From Acidimicrobiales bacterium (GTDB lineage Bacteria > Actinomycetota > Acidimicrobiia > Acidimicrobiales > Poriferisodalaceae), in the NCBI GenBank assembly GCA_020439485.1, contig JAGQSP010000101.1, forward strand, positions 1 through 6,468: DNA of 6,468 bases, read 5' to 3'. Of this stretch, positions 1 through 6,254 are shown piece by piece. Position numbers and translations under genes: made by a program. Each line of letters begins with the position of its first letter. The stretch's first letter is position 1. The notes beneath the pieces are model-generated. The model ran no database searches. It worked only from the letters and a program-made list of their open reading frames with translations, and was not told the origin of the DNA.

Positions 1-476
1 ATCTCGTCCTCAAGAACTGGAATATGGACTAAACGTAGCATGTTGCACCGAACTGTGTTGACCAATGGCCTGAATAGTTCAGTAGCGATTTGCTCGTATT
101 TTCGAATCACGGTGCCATTGAGCGCGGTCAGCAGAACTAGTCGACCTTCGTCGTCGGTTTCAATCTTGACATTAGGAAATTCAAGTCTGTTGATCGGAAT
201 GCGCACAGAGGCCAGGTTCTCTTTCCACGGTGTGACTACAACTTTGCCGTCCGAAACAAACAGACTTCCGCAGGTGTGGTATCGACGCTCTAGTAGGAGT
301 GTGTAAGGAAAGAAGACCACTCCCAGGAAGGCGAACATTCGAGCCATCGAGCTGAACTTGGTGGACTCGTCATCCCACATCATCCATGCGCCGACAAGAA
401 GGGCGGGACATACGAGGATATGGAGCGCAACCTGGAAAGGGCTGGAATCTGCGATCTTGACCGGATTCTTGAACAT
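1..476 (-). CDS. Small membrane protein of unknown function, C-terminus beyond window
   Basis: An open frame runs from an ATG at 476 to the left edge without a stop (158 codons seen), so the C-terminus lies outside the window. Two hydrophobic segments, about residues 14-34 and 43-62, are probably membrane helices joined by a short acidic loop (DDESTK). A soluble part with alternating strands follows (for example SLFVSDGKVVVTPW at 71-84, and FPNVKIETDDEGRLVLL at 100-116). Two helices followed by a beta-rich domain suggests a bacterial PH-like membrane protein, but I recognise no diagnostic motif. A TAAGGA sequence at 488-493 (read on minus) lies 11 bases before the ATG and could be the ribosome binding site. 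The gene is AT-richer than the right half of the window and uses codons rare in high-GC actinobacteria (TTA, CTA, AGA), consistent with horizontal origin. Coding status is fairly sure; function is unknown. Confidence 0.72.
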   Translation of the reverse strand, partial: MFKNPVKIADSSPFQVALHILVCPALLVGAWMMWDDESTKFSSMARMFAFLGVVFFPYTLLLERRYHTCGSLFVSDGKVVVTPWKENLASVRIPINRLEFPNVKIETDDEGRLVLLTALNGTVIRKYEQIATELFRPLVNTVRCNMLRLVHIPVLEDE

Positions 477-971
477 ACTCGTGTGAGTCCTTAGCCAGTA
501 GGCGCCCTGCGGTGAGCGAGGACTGATCGGTCGAGGTTTCCGGGCGCGGAGCAGGAGCAACTGCGAATCTGAGGGTGTCTAAACCGCTCGCATTCTGAGG
601 TGCCCTTGCCGGGTTCAACCCTACGCGCGGCGTGCGAGCTGCTGGTCGGCTTCTTGACTACTTAGATCATTGAGCGCCAGCCCCCCGATGACCCGAACCG
701 AGACCCCGACCTCCAAGTCACCGGGATCCACCTGACCAAGATCGTCCGAGCAGCCCAGGCTGATGCAACCCCCTTCCGGCGAGGGTCTCAGCGCCGGGGC
801 AATTGGAAGAGAACAACTGATCGCTTAGATCTCAAAACCGCGAGGTGCCTGTAGTCGATCCGACTTCGACGCCGATGAGGTCTGGACGAGGCAGTGTCGT
901 CGCTGCTCACGTGAGTCCCACAAGCCAGAGAGCGTCGGGCCCAGTTCGCAAGTGGGTGACAGAATAGTTCC
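477..971. other. Gene-poor stretch, possibly degenerate DNA
   Basis: I find no convincing gene, tRNA or repeat array in these 495 bases. The most protein-like reading is on the minus strand: a frame open from the TAA at 827-825 to a TAG at 623-621, containing DLEVGVSVRVIGGLALNDLS and ending in QLARRA. Its only plausible start is a GTG at 731-729, giving 36 residues with no good ribosome binding site, so it is at best a gene remnant. A perfect inverted repeat GGGTT-C-AACCC lies at 611-621, touching that stop codon. GCGCCC (502-507) and GGGCGC (542-547) form a second, widely spaced inverted repeat upstream of the membrane-protein gene. The stretch must hold the promoters for the flanking divergent genes, but no clear -10/-35 pair stands out. 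Confidence 0.5.
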
Positions 972-1427
972 GTGGGTATGCGCGTTCGGATGGTTGTGGT
1001 GAGTCCTCGACAGATCGGCGAGTTCGGGGAGTGGGACGAAGAGCGCTTCTTTGATGTGTTCGAGACGGGGTCTGTTGTTGATATCGACAAGTCTTGGGAG
1101 GCGGCGTTTTCTTTGGTTGGTTCGATCGCTGGTACTGGGAGTGTGATGCTCGATGACGAGGCTGCGCCGGTGGGTCCTGAGATCGGGTTCTCTCCGCCGA
1201 TTTTGATCTTGCCTGAACGGGTTCGGGTTATCGCCGAAGCGCTTGGTGCTGCTGATGCGGCGACGGTTGAGGACCATTGGGCACGTCTTGACAGTCCGTT
1301 CATGGACAACGGCCGGTACGTGGACGAGGAGGGTAAGGAGTACGCGATGTGGGGCTTCCGCGAGACAGCGAAGCTCCTGGGGCGGGCTGCAGCCGCGTCG
1401 AGCGGGGTTCTGTTCGCCATCTTCTAG
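972..1427 (+). CDS. DUF1877 (YfbM-like) family protein
   Basis: This 151-residue protein matches the size and pattern of the DUF1877/YfbM family. It has the characteristic MGM start, an early SPRQIGEF segment (11-18), a DIDKSW block (37-42), and the IGFSPPILILPERVRVIAEAL stretch split over 71-91, where the family usually has a Gly-aromatic-x-Pro turn followed by a helix. The biochemical role of the family is not established. It appears cytosolic, with no signal peptide or membrane segment. The GTG at 972 is chosen because it gives MGM, as family members start; the ATG at 978 is the alternative. No strong ribosome binding site precedes either. Codons are T-rich in the third position (gtt, ggt, tct), unlike the P450 gene, which hints at acquired DNA. 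The gene converges on the unknown gene at 1472, with 44 bases between the stops. Family assignment is from pattern memory and fairly sure. Confidence 0.82.
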   Translation: MGMRVRMVVVSPRQIGEFGEWDEERFFDVFETGSVVDIDKSWEAAFSLVGSIAGTGSVMLDDEAAPVGPEIGFSPPILILPERVRVIAEALGAADAATVEDHWARLDSPFMDNGRYVDEEGKEYAMWGFRETAKLLGRAAAASSGVLFAIF

Positions 1428-1471
1428 CGGGGCCCCTGAGAACCGGGCCGGCCAGGTCGGGTTGCGGGTGT

Positions 1472-2323
1472 TCACTGGTCGGGTTGGCCGTCCAGTTCCT
1501 TTTCCCAGCTTGCCACCAGCTTGGTCAGTACGCGATATGTGCGACCTGTTGGGGGGTCGGCTACGGCGAGGTGCTGTTTCGCTGCTTCGATTGCTTCTCG
1601 GACGTGGGTCGTGCCTAGGACCGCGGCTCTTGGCAAGGCGTCTCTGTGTGGCGTGTGGTCGGGCATGCGTCTGAGGAGTGGTTCGACGGTGCGGAACACC
1701 AGCTCGAGGGTCTTGTGGTCGGGGTGAAGGTCGCCGCAGTCGATGATGGTCGACCCGTCGGCGTTTGTGCTGGCGAGGCCCCCTTCGTGCAGTCTTGCCA
1801 GAGCCTCCTGGTTTAGGAGTTTGGTGAGGTGGGCTGAGTAGTAGGCGAGGGGACCGTACCGGTCCACCTCGTCGGGACCGAGACCCCGGAACTCGTAGCC
1901 GAGAGCGCTGAACGGAACCCGATCCCAGGCTTTGGTCCAGCAGACCCACTGCGTCTTCACGGTCGCCAGCAGATTGAACATCTCGCGTACGTGCTCATTC
2001 TCGGTTGCGGGGTCTATGTCTTTGAGATCCGGCATCGAGACCTCCACGTTGCGGGTGCCAGCGTCCGATATCGAGATCAGTGAGGTTGGGTCTTGTTCTA
2101 CGGGGTAGGGGGAAAGGGAGAGTCCGTCTGGGTTCTGTCTCCAGATCTTGATCGCACGGTCGATTGCTCTGTCGGCTGATGCCGGTCGGCCCGTGCCGTG
2201 CGCGGGATACAGGTACACCTGTGGGTACCCAGCAGCGAACCGGCTCTGCAGCCAGAACTCGAGGATGCGGCGCATCTCCGAATCCGACAGCGATTCTGAG
2301 AACCTTGCTACGAGGGAAGACAT
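1472..2323 (-). CDS. Protein of unknown function, 283 residues
   Basis: I do not recognise this protein. It is acidic to neutral and soluble-looking, with no signal peptide or membrane helix. The N-terminus is helical (residues 1-30). Next come a segment rich in Tyr and Pro (GYPQVYLYPAHGTGRP, 32-47), a strand-like part (SLISISDAG, 81-89), and a Trp-rich centre (TQWVCWTKAWDRVPF, 124-138). A short motif GYEFRGLGPDEVDRYGPLAYY (142-162) is split by charged residues. The C-terminal half is helical, with an internal IIDCGDLHPDH block (193-203). Codon use is typical of an actinobacterial gene. The ATG at 2323 is preceded by AAAGGAG, which supports the start. The gene lies head-to-head with the DUF6933-containing gene, with 109 bases between the two starts, so shared control is plausible. 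Coding is secure; function, catalytic residues and partner are not visible. Confidence 0.83.
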   Translation of the reverse strand: MSSLVARFSESLSDSEMRRILEFWLQSRFAAGYPQVYLYPAHGTGRPASADRAIDRAIKIWRQNPDGLSLSPYPVEQDPTSLISISDAGTRNVEVSMPDLKDIDPATENEHVREMFNLLATVKTQWVCWTKAWDRVPFSALGYEFRGLGPDEVDRYGPLAYYSAHLTKLLNQEALARLHEGGLASTNADGSTIIDCGDLHPDHKTLELVFRTVEPLLRRMPDHTPHRDALPRAAVLGTTHVREAIEAAKQHLAVADPPTGRTYRVLTKLVASWEKELDGQPDQ

Positions 2324-2327
2324 ACGA

Positions 2328-2334
2328 CTCCTTT
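2328..2334 (-). promoter_or_regulatory. Ribosome binding site of the 283-residue gene
   Basis: AAAGGAG on the minus strand lies 4 bases before the ATG at 2323. It is the best Shine-Dalgarno match among the left-hand genes and fixes this start. Confidence 0.7.
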
Positions 2335-2422
2335 GCCCGAAACTGCTGTGTCTGGGGTGCCAGCCTGGGTTTGATCAGTCTGCGGTTCCGGGTGGGACGA
2401 TCCAGCGGGTTGGTTGGCTGGC

Positions 2423-2426
2423 GAGG
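2423..2426 (+). promoter_or_regulatory. Ribosome binding site choosing the 2433 start
   Basis: GAGG with 6 bases to the ATG at 2433 favours this start over the GTG at 2430 (3 bases away). It also favours it over in-frame upstream starts inside the divergent gene. Confidence 0.5.
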
Positions 2427-2432
2427 TTAGTG

Positions 2433-4442
2433 ATGACTTCGAAGTCGGCGGCGGTGCCGGATCCGCCGGCGGACCGGGGTGCGAGAATCGGTGCTGTGTA
2501 TTCGATCTGCGCCACCAAGAAGCTTCTCGATCGGGTGAAGCGCAAACCCGAGCCGGCGGTTGACGCTGGGTCGATGCTGGGGAACTGGTACGCAACGCTG
2601 ATTGCGTGGCGACCACAGTTGGTGCTGCTGGTGAACGAGCACACCCTGTTCCCGGTGGTGATGCCGCTGGCGCCTGCGGCGACCCTGGCCGAGCGGTTCC
2701 CTGCGCATCTGGGTTCGGCCCTGTTGGACGCGGGTGCGCCCACTGAGTTCGTCGACGCCGAGTTGGCAGCTATGGGGGAAGGGTCGTTCGCGAAGACCGA
2801 CAGCCGCAGCGTGGTCGGCGTCATGAACGACTTCGTTCGCCTTGCAGGGGCGTGGCGCGACCGTGGAGACGAGGGCGATCTGGCCGGTCTGTCCGGCTGG
2901 CTTGCCGAGGTGCCCTGCTCGCCGCTGTACGAGTCGCACGGTTCTCCCGATCGGGAACTGTTGGCCCTGGTCGACAGGTGGAAGGCAGGCGAACTGGTGC
3001 CCCGGCCCAGGCTGACACTCGTCAAGCCGTTGGAGGAGCAACCCGTCGCAGCGTCGGCGGCCAAGCTGGTCGCAGATCCCTGGAGGATCGTCAACCGTCG
3101 CACGCCAAACCAGCTGTCCAAACGCGACCTCGAGGACGCCTTGGAGCGGATGTACGAGCGCGATCCGGAAGGGGCACACAGGGCCGAGCAGGACTTCGAC
3201 TCGATGTCGGGCGGCGAAGGGCCTTGGATGGTCCGCCAGTGGAATCTGCAGGAATGGCTGTGGGACCAGCTGACGACGAAGGTGCTGACCTACGAGCCGG
3301 ACTACAAGACTCTGGCCGCCGCGGCCCTGGCAGAGCTGTTCGACGAGCTGGGTTTGGATCGCTACGCGGCGATCTGTCGCTCGGAAGCGACCGCCGAAGT
3401 GCACGCGGCGTTCGGCCGATCCAACAGGGCGGGGTATTCGGCGATGCGCAAGGCTCTCGCCGCCTCCGGCATCGAACCCACCGACACGGACACCTTCGCC
3501 TGGGGGTCGGTCATGGACACAGCAGAGTACGAAGCTCTGGCGGAGGTGCAGCTGGTACTCGAGGACGCGATTCAGAGCGGTCGGCTGCAGCCGGGAACCC
3601 GCGGATGGAAGAAGACGAAGGCCAAGATCATCGACGAGGCTCTCGACGGCAACCATCTGTACCAGCTCGGCCAGTCGTATCGGACTGCCGTGCTGACCGA
3701 ACGGATTGCGGCCTGGGTCGACGAACCAGACGGTCGCAGCCGCGAGCTCGGCCGACGGCGTGCGACCATCGCGAACCGGTTGCTCAGCCCGATCAGTCCG
3801 CCTGCCGATGTTGCCGAAGCGATGCGGCCCCTCATGTGGCTGCTGTCGGTGTTCGGCAAACAGCAGGCACTGACCCAAGCCGGATATCTGAACCGGGCGT
3901 TCGTTCAGCAGGTGAGCGCGACGCGGCCGTGGAGTGACGCGCACGGGGCGGACCGGGTAGCCAACGCCGAGACCGACGATGTCGGCCTTCATCAGCTACG
4001 TGGGCTGCTTCAGGCTTGCGGTGCTCTGCGCAAGCGCGGGCAGATTCTCGAGCGAACGCGGCTGGGCGCCCGGATGGCCGATGACGCGGAGCTGGCATGG
4101 GCTCAGGTCGTTGCCCACTTCGGTGAGCGCCAGTGGGGCCGGTTCGTCACCGAGACGGCGGGGCTGATGCTGCTCGGCGCGGATCGCGGGCTGTCGGCTG
4201 ACGACCTGATGGCCGAGGTCGCCGAGACGGCGGGTGAGATGGGATGGCGAATAGACCGAACCGAGCCCCCAGACCAGGGCGCTGCCAGTCGGGCCTTTCG
4301 GGGCTTCGCTCTAGAAGTGCTGGGTCTGACCGTCGAGGAGGGCGACTGGGGGTCGCGCACGCTGGCTCTGACGCCGGCCGGGGAGGTGACCGTGCTGGCG
4401 ATGTTGCGCCACACCGCTGCCGGTCCGCGAGGTCACAGCTAG
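2433..4442 (+). CDS. DUF6933-domain fusion protein with C-terminal helical (winged-helix-like) module
   Basis: This is a 669-residue soluble protein. Residues about 20-182 look like the DUF6933 domain: CATKKLLDRV (26-35), LGNWYATLI (49-57), the strand LVLLVNEHTLFPVVMPL (63-79), and a later helix with VVGVMNDFVRL (127-137). The middle (about 226-420) is helical, with WMVRQWNLQEWLWDQL (265-280), and is unrecognised. The C-terminal third contains LTQAGYLNRAFVQQV (480-494), the helix LHQLRGLLQACGALRK (519-534) and a terminal LALTPAG (644-650). This pattern is familiar from the C-terminal part of actinobacterial plasmid pRiA4b ORF-3 proteins, though the ORF-3 domain itself is not seen. The frame is open further upstream, but that would overlap the divergent gene. 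The ATG at 2433 has GAGG 6 bases before it; the GTG at 2430 is possible but too close. The stop overlaps the stop of the next, convergent gene by 4 bases. Function is unknown. DUF6933 is recognised from memory with moderate certainty. Confidence 0.85.
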   Translation: MTSKSAAVPDPPADRGARIGAVYSICATKKLLDRVKRKPEPAVDAGSMLGNWYATLIAWRPQLVLLVNEHTLFPVVMPLAPAATLAERFPAHLGSALLDAGAPTEFVDAELAAMGEGSFAKTDSRSVVGVMNDFVRLAGAWRDRGDEGDLAGLSGWLAEVPCSPLYESHGSPDRELLALVDRWKAGELVPRPRLTLVKPLEEQPVAASAAKLVADPWRIVNRRTPNQLSKRDLEDALERMYERDPEGAHRAEQDFDSMSGGEGPWMVRQWNLQEWLWDQLTTKVLTYEPDYKTLAAAALAELFDELGLDRYAAICRSEATAEVHAAFGRSNRAGYSAMRKALAASGIEPTDTDTFAWGSVMDTAEYEALAEVQLVLEDAIQSGRLQPGTRGWKKTKAKIIDEALDGNHLYQLGQSYRTAVLTERIAAWVDEPDGRSRELGRRRATIANRLLSPISPPADVAEAMRPLMWLLSVFGKQQALTQAGYLNRAFVQQVSATRPWSDAHGADRVANAETDDVGLHQLRGLLQACGALRKRGQILERTRLGARMADDAELAWAQVVAHFGERQWGRFVTETAGLMLLGADRGLSADDLMAEVAETAGEMGWRIDRTEPPDQGAASRAFRGFALEVLGLTVEEGDWGSRTLALTPAGEVTVLAMLRHTAAGPRGHS

Positions 4443-4837
4443 TGCTGCCGCGAGTCCAGTTGCGCGATCAGGCGTTTGCCTGCTGTGTTGCGGTACGACT
4501 CGTCGACCAGTTCGGCGACCTCGTCCCAGTTGGTGCCGTCGCCGAGGTCGAGGCCGATCCATCCGCCCGGCCCCAGATAGGCGGGCACCCAGAAGCGGTC
4601 ATCGGCCAGCAGAGCGGTGCGCTCGTCGGGGTCGGGCAACACAAGCACGGCCTGCTCGTGTTGTACCCACTGGCCGTCGACCTTCATCGACCCACCGAAG
4701 AACGCGAAGATCTTCTTCGTGAAGAAGGCGGGGTGACCGTGCGAGATCTTCTCCTGCGCCCCTGGCATGGCCAGGCACAGCTGGCGTAGCCGAGCGAGGA
4801 TGGGATCGTCGTCGGAGAACATCAGCGGATGGCTCAT
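4439..4837 (-). CDS. MmcQ/YjbR family protein
   Basis: A 132-residue protein that fits the MmcQ/YjbR family (CyaY-like fold, often annotated as DNA-binding) along its whole length. The sequence shows the N-terminal helix with LCLAMPGAQEKISHGHPAFF (20-39), then KKIFAFFGG (41-49), a PDERTALLADDRFWVPAYLG region (70-89), the GGWIGLDL strand (91-98) and the final WDEVAELVDESYR helix (104-116). The molecular role of the family is unsettled, so no pathway is proposed. The protein is cytosolic. The ATG at 4837 has no Shine-Dalgarno sequence, but a TANNNT box sits 7 bases upstream, fitting a leaderless transcript of the mycobacterial kind. Its stop codon lies in the same CTAG as the stop of the convergent DUF6933 fusion gene. 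It is divergent from the P450 gene, with 88 bases between the starts. Nothing ties it functionally to the P450. Confidence 0.9.
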   Translation of the reverse strand: MSHPLMFSDDDPILARLRQLCLAMPGAQEKISHGHPAFFTKKIFAFFGGSMKVDGQWVQHEQAVLVLPDPDERTALLADDRFWVPAYLGPGGWIGLDLGDGTNWDEVAELVDESYRNTAGKRLIAQLDSRQH

Positions 4838-4844
4838 GATGCCG

Positions 4845-4850
4845 AAGGTA
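4845..4850 (-). promoter_or_regulatory. Possible -10 box for leaderless MmcQ/YjbR transcript
   Basis: TACCTT on the minus strand matches TANNNT and ends 7 bases before the ATG at 4837, so transcription could begin at the start codon itself. The lack of a ribosome binding site agrees. No -35 box is clear. Confidence 0.3.
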
Positions 4851-4901
4851 TCGGCCTGACGTCGGCGGTGCGTCGCCGAGGCGCCGTCGCCGGCCAGCGC
4901 G

Positions 4902-4907
4902 TATAGT
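4902..4907 (+). promoter_or_regulatory. Possible -10 box of the P450 gene
   Basis: TATAGT stands out in a very GC-rich divergent region, 18 bases before the P450 start codon. A transcript would begin near 4914 and have a leader of about 12 bases carrying GGAGG at its very start. No -35 element is evident, so an activator may be needed; this is inference. Confidence 0.4.
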
Positions 4908-4913
4908 CGCCGC

Positions 4914-4919
4914 GGGAGG
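4914..4919 (+). promoter_or_regulatory. Ribosome binding site of the P450 gene
   Basis: GGGAGG, 6 bases before the ATG at 4926, is a strong Shine-Dalgarno match with ideal spacing and fixes the P450 start. Confidence 0.75.
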
Positions 4920-4925
4920 CTTCAA

Positions 4926-6248
4926 ATGGGGGATACGAAGACAGACCGTCAGGCGTGGCTGGCCGCCAAGCCCTACCGCAATCCCGACGCCGAGCAGGCC
5001 GTGTTCGCCGGCGACGTGCCCGCGGCCGGCGACATGGCGCTGGACGAGCTGAACCCGCTGAACCCGCACCTGTTCCACGACGACCGCTGGCACGATCATT
5101 TCGCCAGGCTGCGCCGAGAAGATCCGGTTCACTTCAACGAGTTGGGCTCGGCGGGCCGGTACTGGTCGGTCACCCGGTGGGAAGACGTCAGGGCGGTCGA
5201 CGGCGACTGGAAGACCTTCTCGTCGGCGCGCGGCATAACCATCGGCCCACCCGTGGCGATTGCGCCCGCGCTCGGCCCGCAGGCCGCCGCATTCATCTCC
5301 ATGGATCCGCCCCAGCAGACCGAAGAGCGCAAGACGGTCCGCGAGATCTCTGCCCCCAGCAGCCTGCGCAACCTCGAAGGGCTGATTCGCGAGCGCACTG
5401 CCAGCGTGCTCGACTCGTTGCCAGTCGGCGAGACGTTCGACTGGGTCGAGACCGTCTCGATCGAGTTGACCACCCTGATGCTGGCCACGCTGTTCGACTT
5501 CCCGTTGGAGGATCGGCGCAAGCTGACCCGCTGGTCCGATGTGGTCACGTCCATCGCAGAGCCCGGCGGCAAGGTCGAGACGTCGCGCCAGCGCGACGAG
5601 GAGATCGCCGAGTGCGTGGCCTACTTCGACAGGCTGTTTGCCGAGCGTCGCCAGAACCCCGGCTATGACCTGGTGTCGATGCTGGCCCACGGCGAGGCCA
5701 CCCACGACAAGACGACGGCCGATCACCTGGGCAACCTGATCCTGTTGATCGTCGGCGGCAACGACACGACCCGCAACACCATGTCGGGCAGCGTGTATGG
5801 GCTGAACAAGTTCCCCGAGCAATACGACAAGCTCACCGCCAACCCCGGCCTGATACCCAAGATGGTGCCCGAGATCATCCGCTGGCAGACGCCGCTGTCT
5901 TACATGCGCCGCACGGCCAACTTCGATGTCGAGTTCCGCGGCAAGCAGATCAAAAAAGACGACCAGATCTTGATGTGGTACGTCTCGGCGAACCGTGACG
6001 AAGAGATCTTCGGCGACGACGCCGACGTGATCGACATCGAACGCCCCAACGCCGACCGTCACCTGTCGTTCGGCTACGGAGTGCATTTCTGCATGGGTAG
6101 CCGGCTCGCCGAACTGCAACTCCGCGTCCTGTGGGAAGAGATCCTGCCCAGGTTCGAGCGCATCGAAGTGCAGGCCGAACCCGAACGCACCATGTCGTCG
6201 TTCGTGCACGGCTACACCAGCCTGCCCGTGAGGGTCAGGCGTAAGTAG
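4926..6248 (+). CDS. Cytochrome P450, CYP153-like (alkane/fatty acid hydroxylase type)
   Basis: A complete 440-residue soluble bacterial P450. The I-helix oxygen-activation motif is GGNDTTR (277-283), the K-helix ExxR is EIIR (316-319), and the haem loop is FGYGVHFCMG (382-391), with C389 as the axial thiolate. Several stretches closely match what I remember of CYP153 enzymes such as CYP153A6 of Mycobacterium: FDWVETVSIELTTLMLATLF (171-190), DFPLEDRRKLTRWSDV (191-206), and EIIRWQTPLSYMRRTA (316-331). CYP153 enzymes hydroxylate medium-chain alkanes or related chains at the terminal carbon, taking electrons from a ferredoxin and its reductase; neither is encoded in this window. One oddity: the C-helix HxxxR that contacts a haem propionate reads Q131-T-E-E-R135, with Gln for the usual His. 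The haem loop also differs from CYP153A6 (HFC rather than HRC), so this may be a neighbouring subfamily with another substrate. The stop lies 6 bases from the stop of the convergent downstream gene. Confidence 0.95.
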   Translation: MGDTKTDRQAWLAAKPYRNPDAEQAVFAGDVPAAGDMALDELNPLNPHLFHDDRWHDHFARLRREDPVHFNELGSAGRYWSVTRWEDVRAVDGDWKTFSSARGITIGPPVAIAPALGPQAAAFISMDPPQQTEERKTVREISAPSSLRNLEGLIRERTASVLDSLPVGETFDWVETVSIELTTLMLATLFDFPLEDRRKLTRWSDVVTSIAEPGGKVETSRQRDEEIAECVAYFDRLFAERRQNPGYDLVSMLAHGEATHDKTTADHLGNLILLIVGGNDTTRNTMSGSVYGLNKFPEQYDKLTANPGLIPKMVPEIIRWQTPLSYMRRTANFDVEFRGKQIKKDDQILMWYVSANRDEEIFGDDADVIDIERPNADRHLSFGYGVHFCMGSRLAELQLRVLWEEILPRFERIEVQAEPERTMSSFVHGYTSLPVRVRRK

Positions 6249-6254
6249 GGCTCG

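Larger units (their letters stand above)
2324..2432. promoter_or_regulatory. Divergent intergenic region
   Basis: This 109-base gap separates the starts of the unknown protein (minus) and the DUF6933 fusion (plus), so it should carry both promoters. It holds small dyads, CCAG-C-CTGG near 2380 and a TGATCA palindrome near 2392, that could be operator half-sites. No convincing -10 or -35 boxes are visible in either direction. The assignment rests on gene arrangement only. Confidence 0.4.

Noticed and set aside
40..306. 88-codon plus-strand frame at the left edge
   Set aside because: The minus strand holds a longer edge-crossing frame with two membrane helices and a plausible ribosome binding site; the plus reading is Ser/Arg/Thr-rich noise.
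601..640. Possible tRNA T-arm (GGGTTCAACCC)
   Set aside because: The flanking bases do not form the five-pair T stem, and no acceptor, D or anticodon arms can be drawn around it.
483..1006. Direct repeat GTGAGTCC at 483-490, 911-918 and 999-1006
   Set aside because: Only 8 bases, irregular spacing, and the third copy is inside coding sequence; likely chance rather than att sites.
1428..1471. GC palindromes GGGGCCCC (1429-1436) and GGCCGGCC (1446-1453) between convergent genes
   Set aside because: They have no loop and no U-tract, so they are weak as intrinsic terminators; such palindromes are common in high-GC DNA.
825..1949. 374-codon minus-strand frame across the DUF1877 gene and part of the unknown gene
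   Set aside because: Its translation is Arg/Ser/Pro-rich, and it overlaps two better-supported genes in other frames.
2852..3937. 361-codon plus-strand frame inside the DUF6933 fusion gene
   Set aside because: The translation is dominated by Arg and Gly, typical of a GC-driven alternative frame, and it is fully nested in a better frame.
2427..3992. 521-codon open frame on the minus strand opposite the DUF6933 fusion
   Set aside because: Same cause: Arg/Pro/Gly-rich translation without domain patterns, no ribosome binding site, while the plus frame has family-like segments throughout.
4599..6209. 536-codon open frame on the minus strand opposite the P450
   Set aside because: It is a shadow caused by strong GC bias at third positions. 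The plus frame has all P450 motifs, and the minus reading is low-complexity (rich in His, Val, Gln, Gly, Arg) with no recognisable domain.
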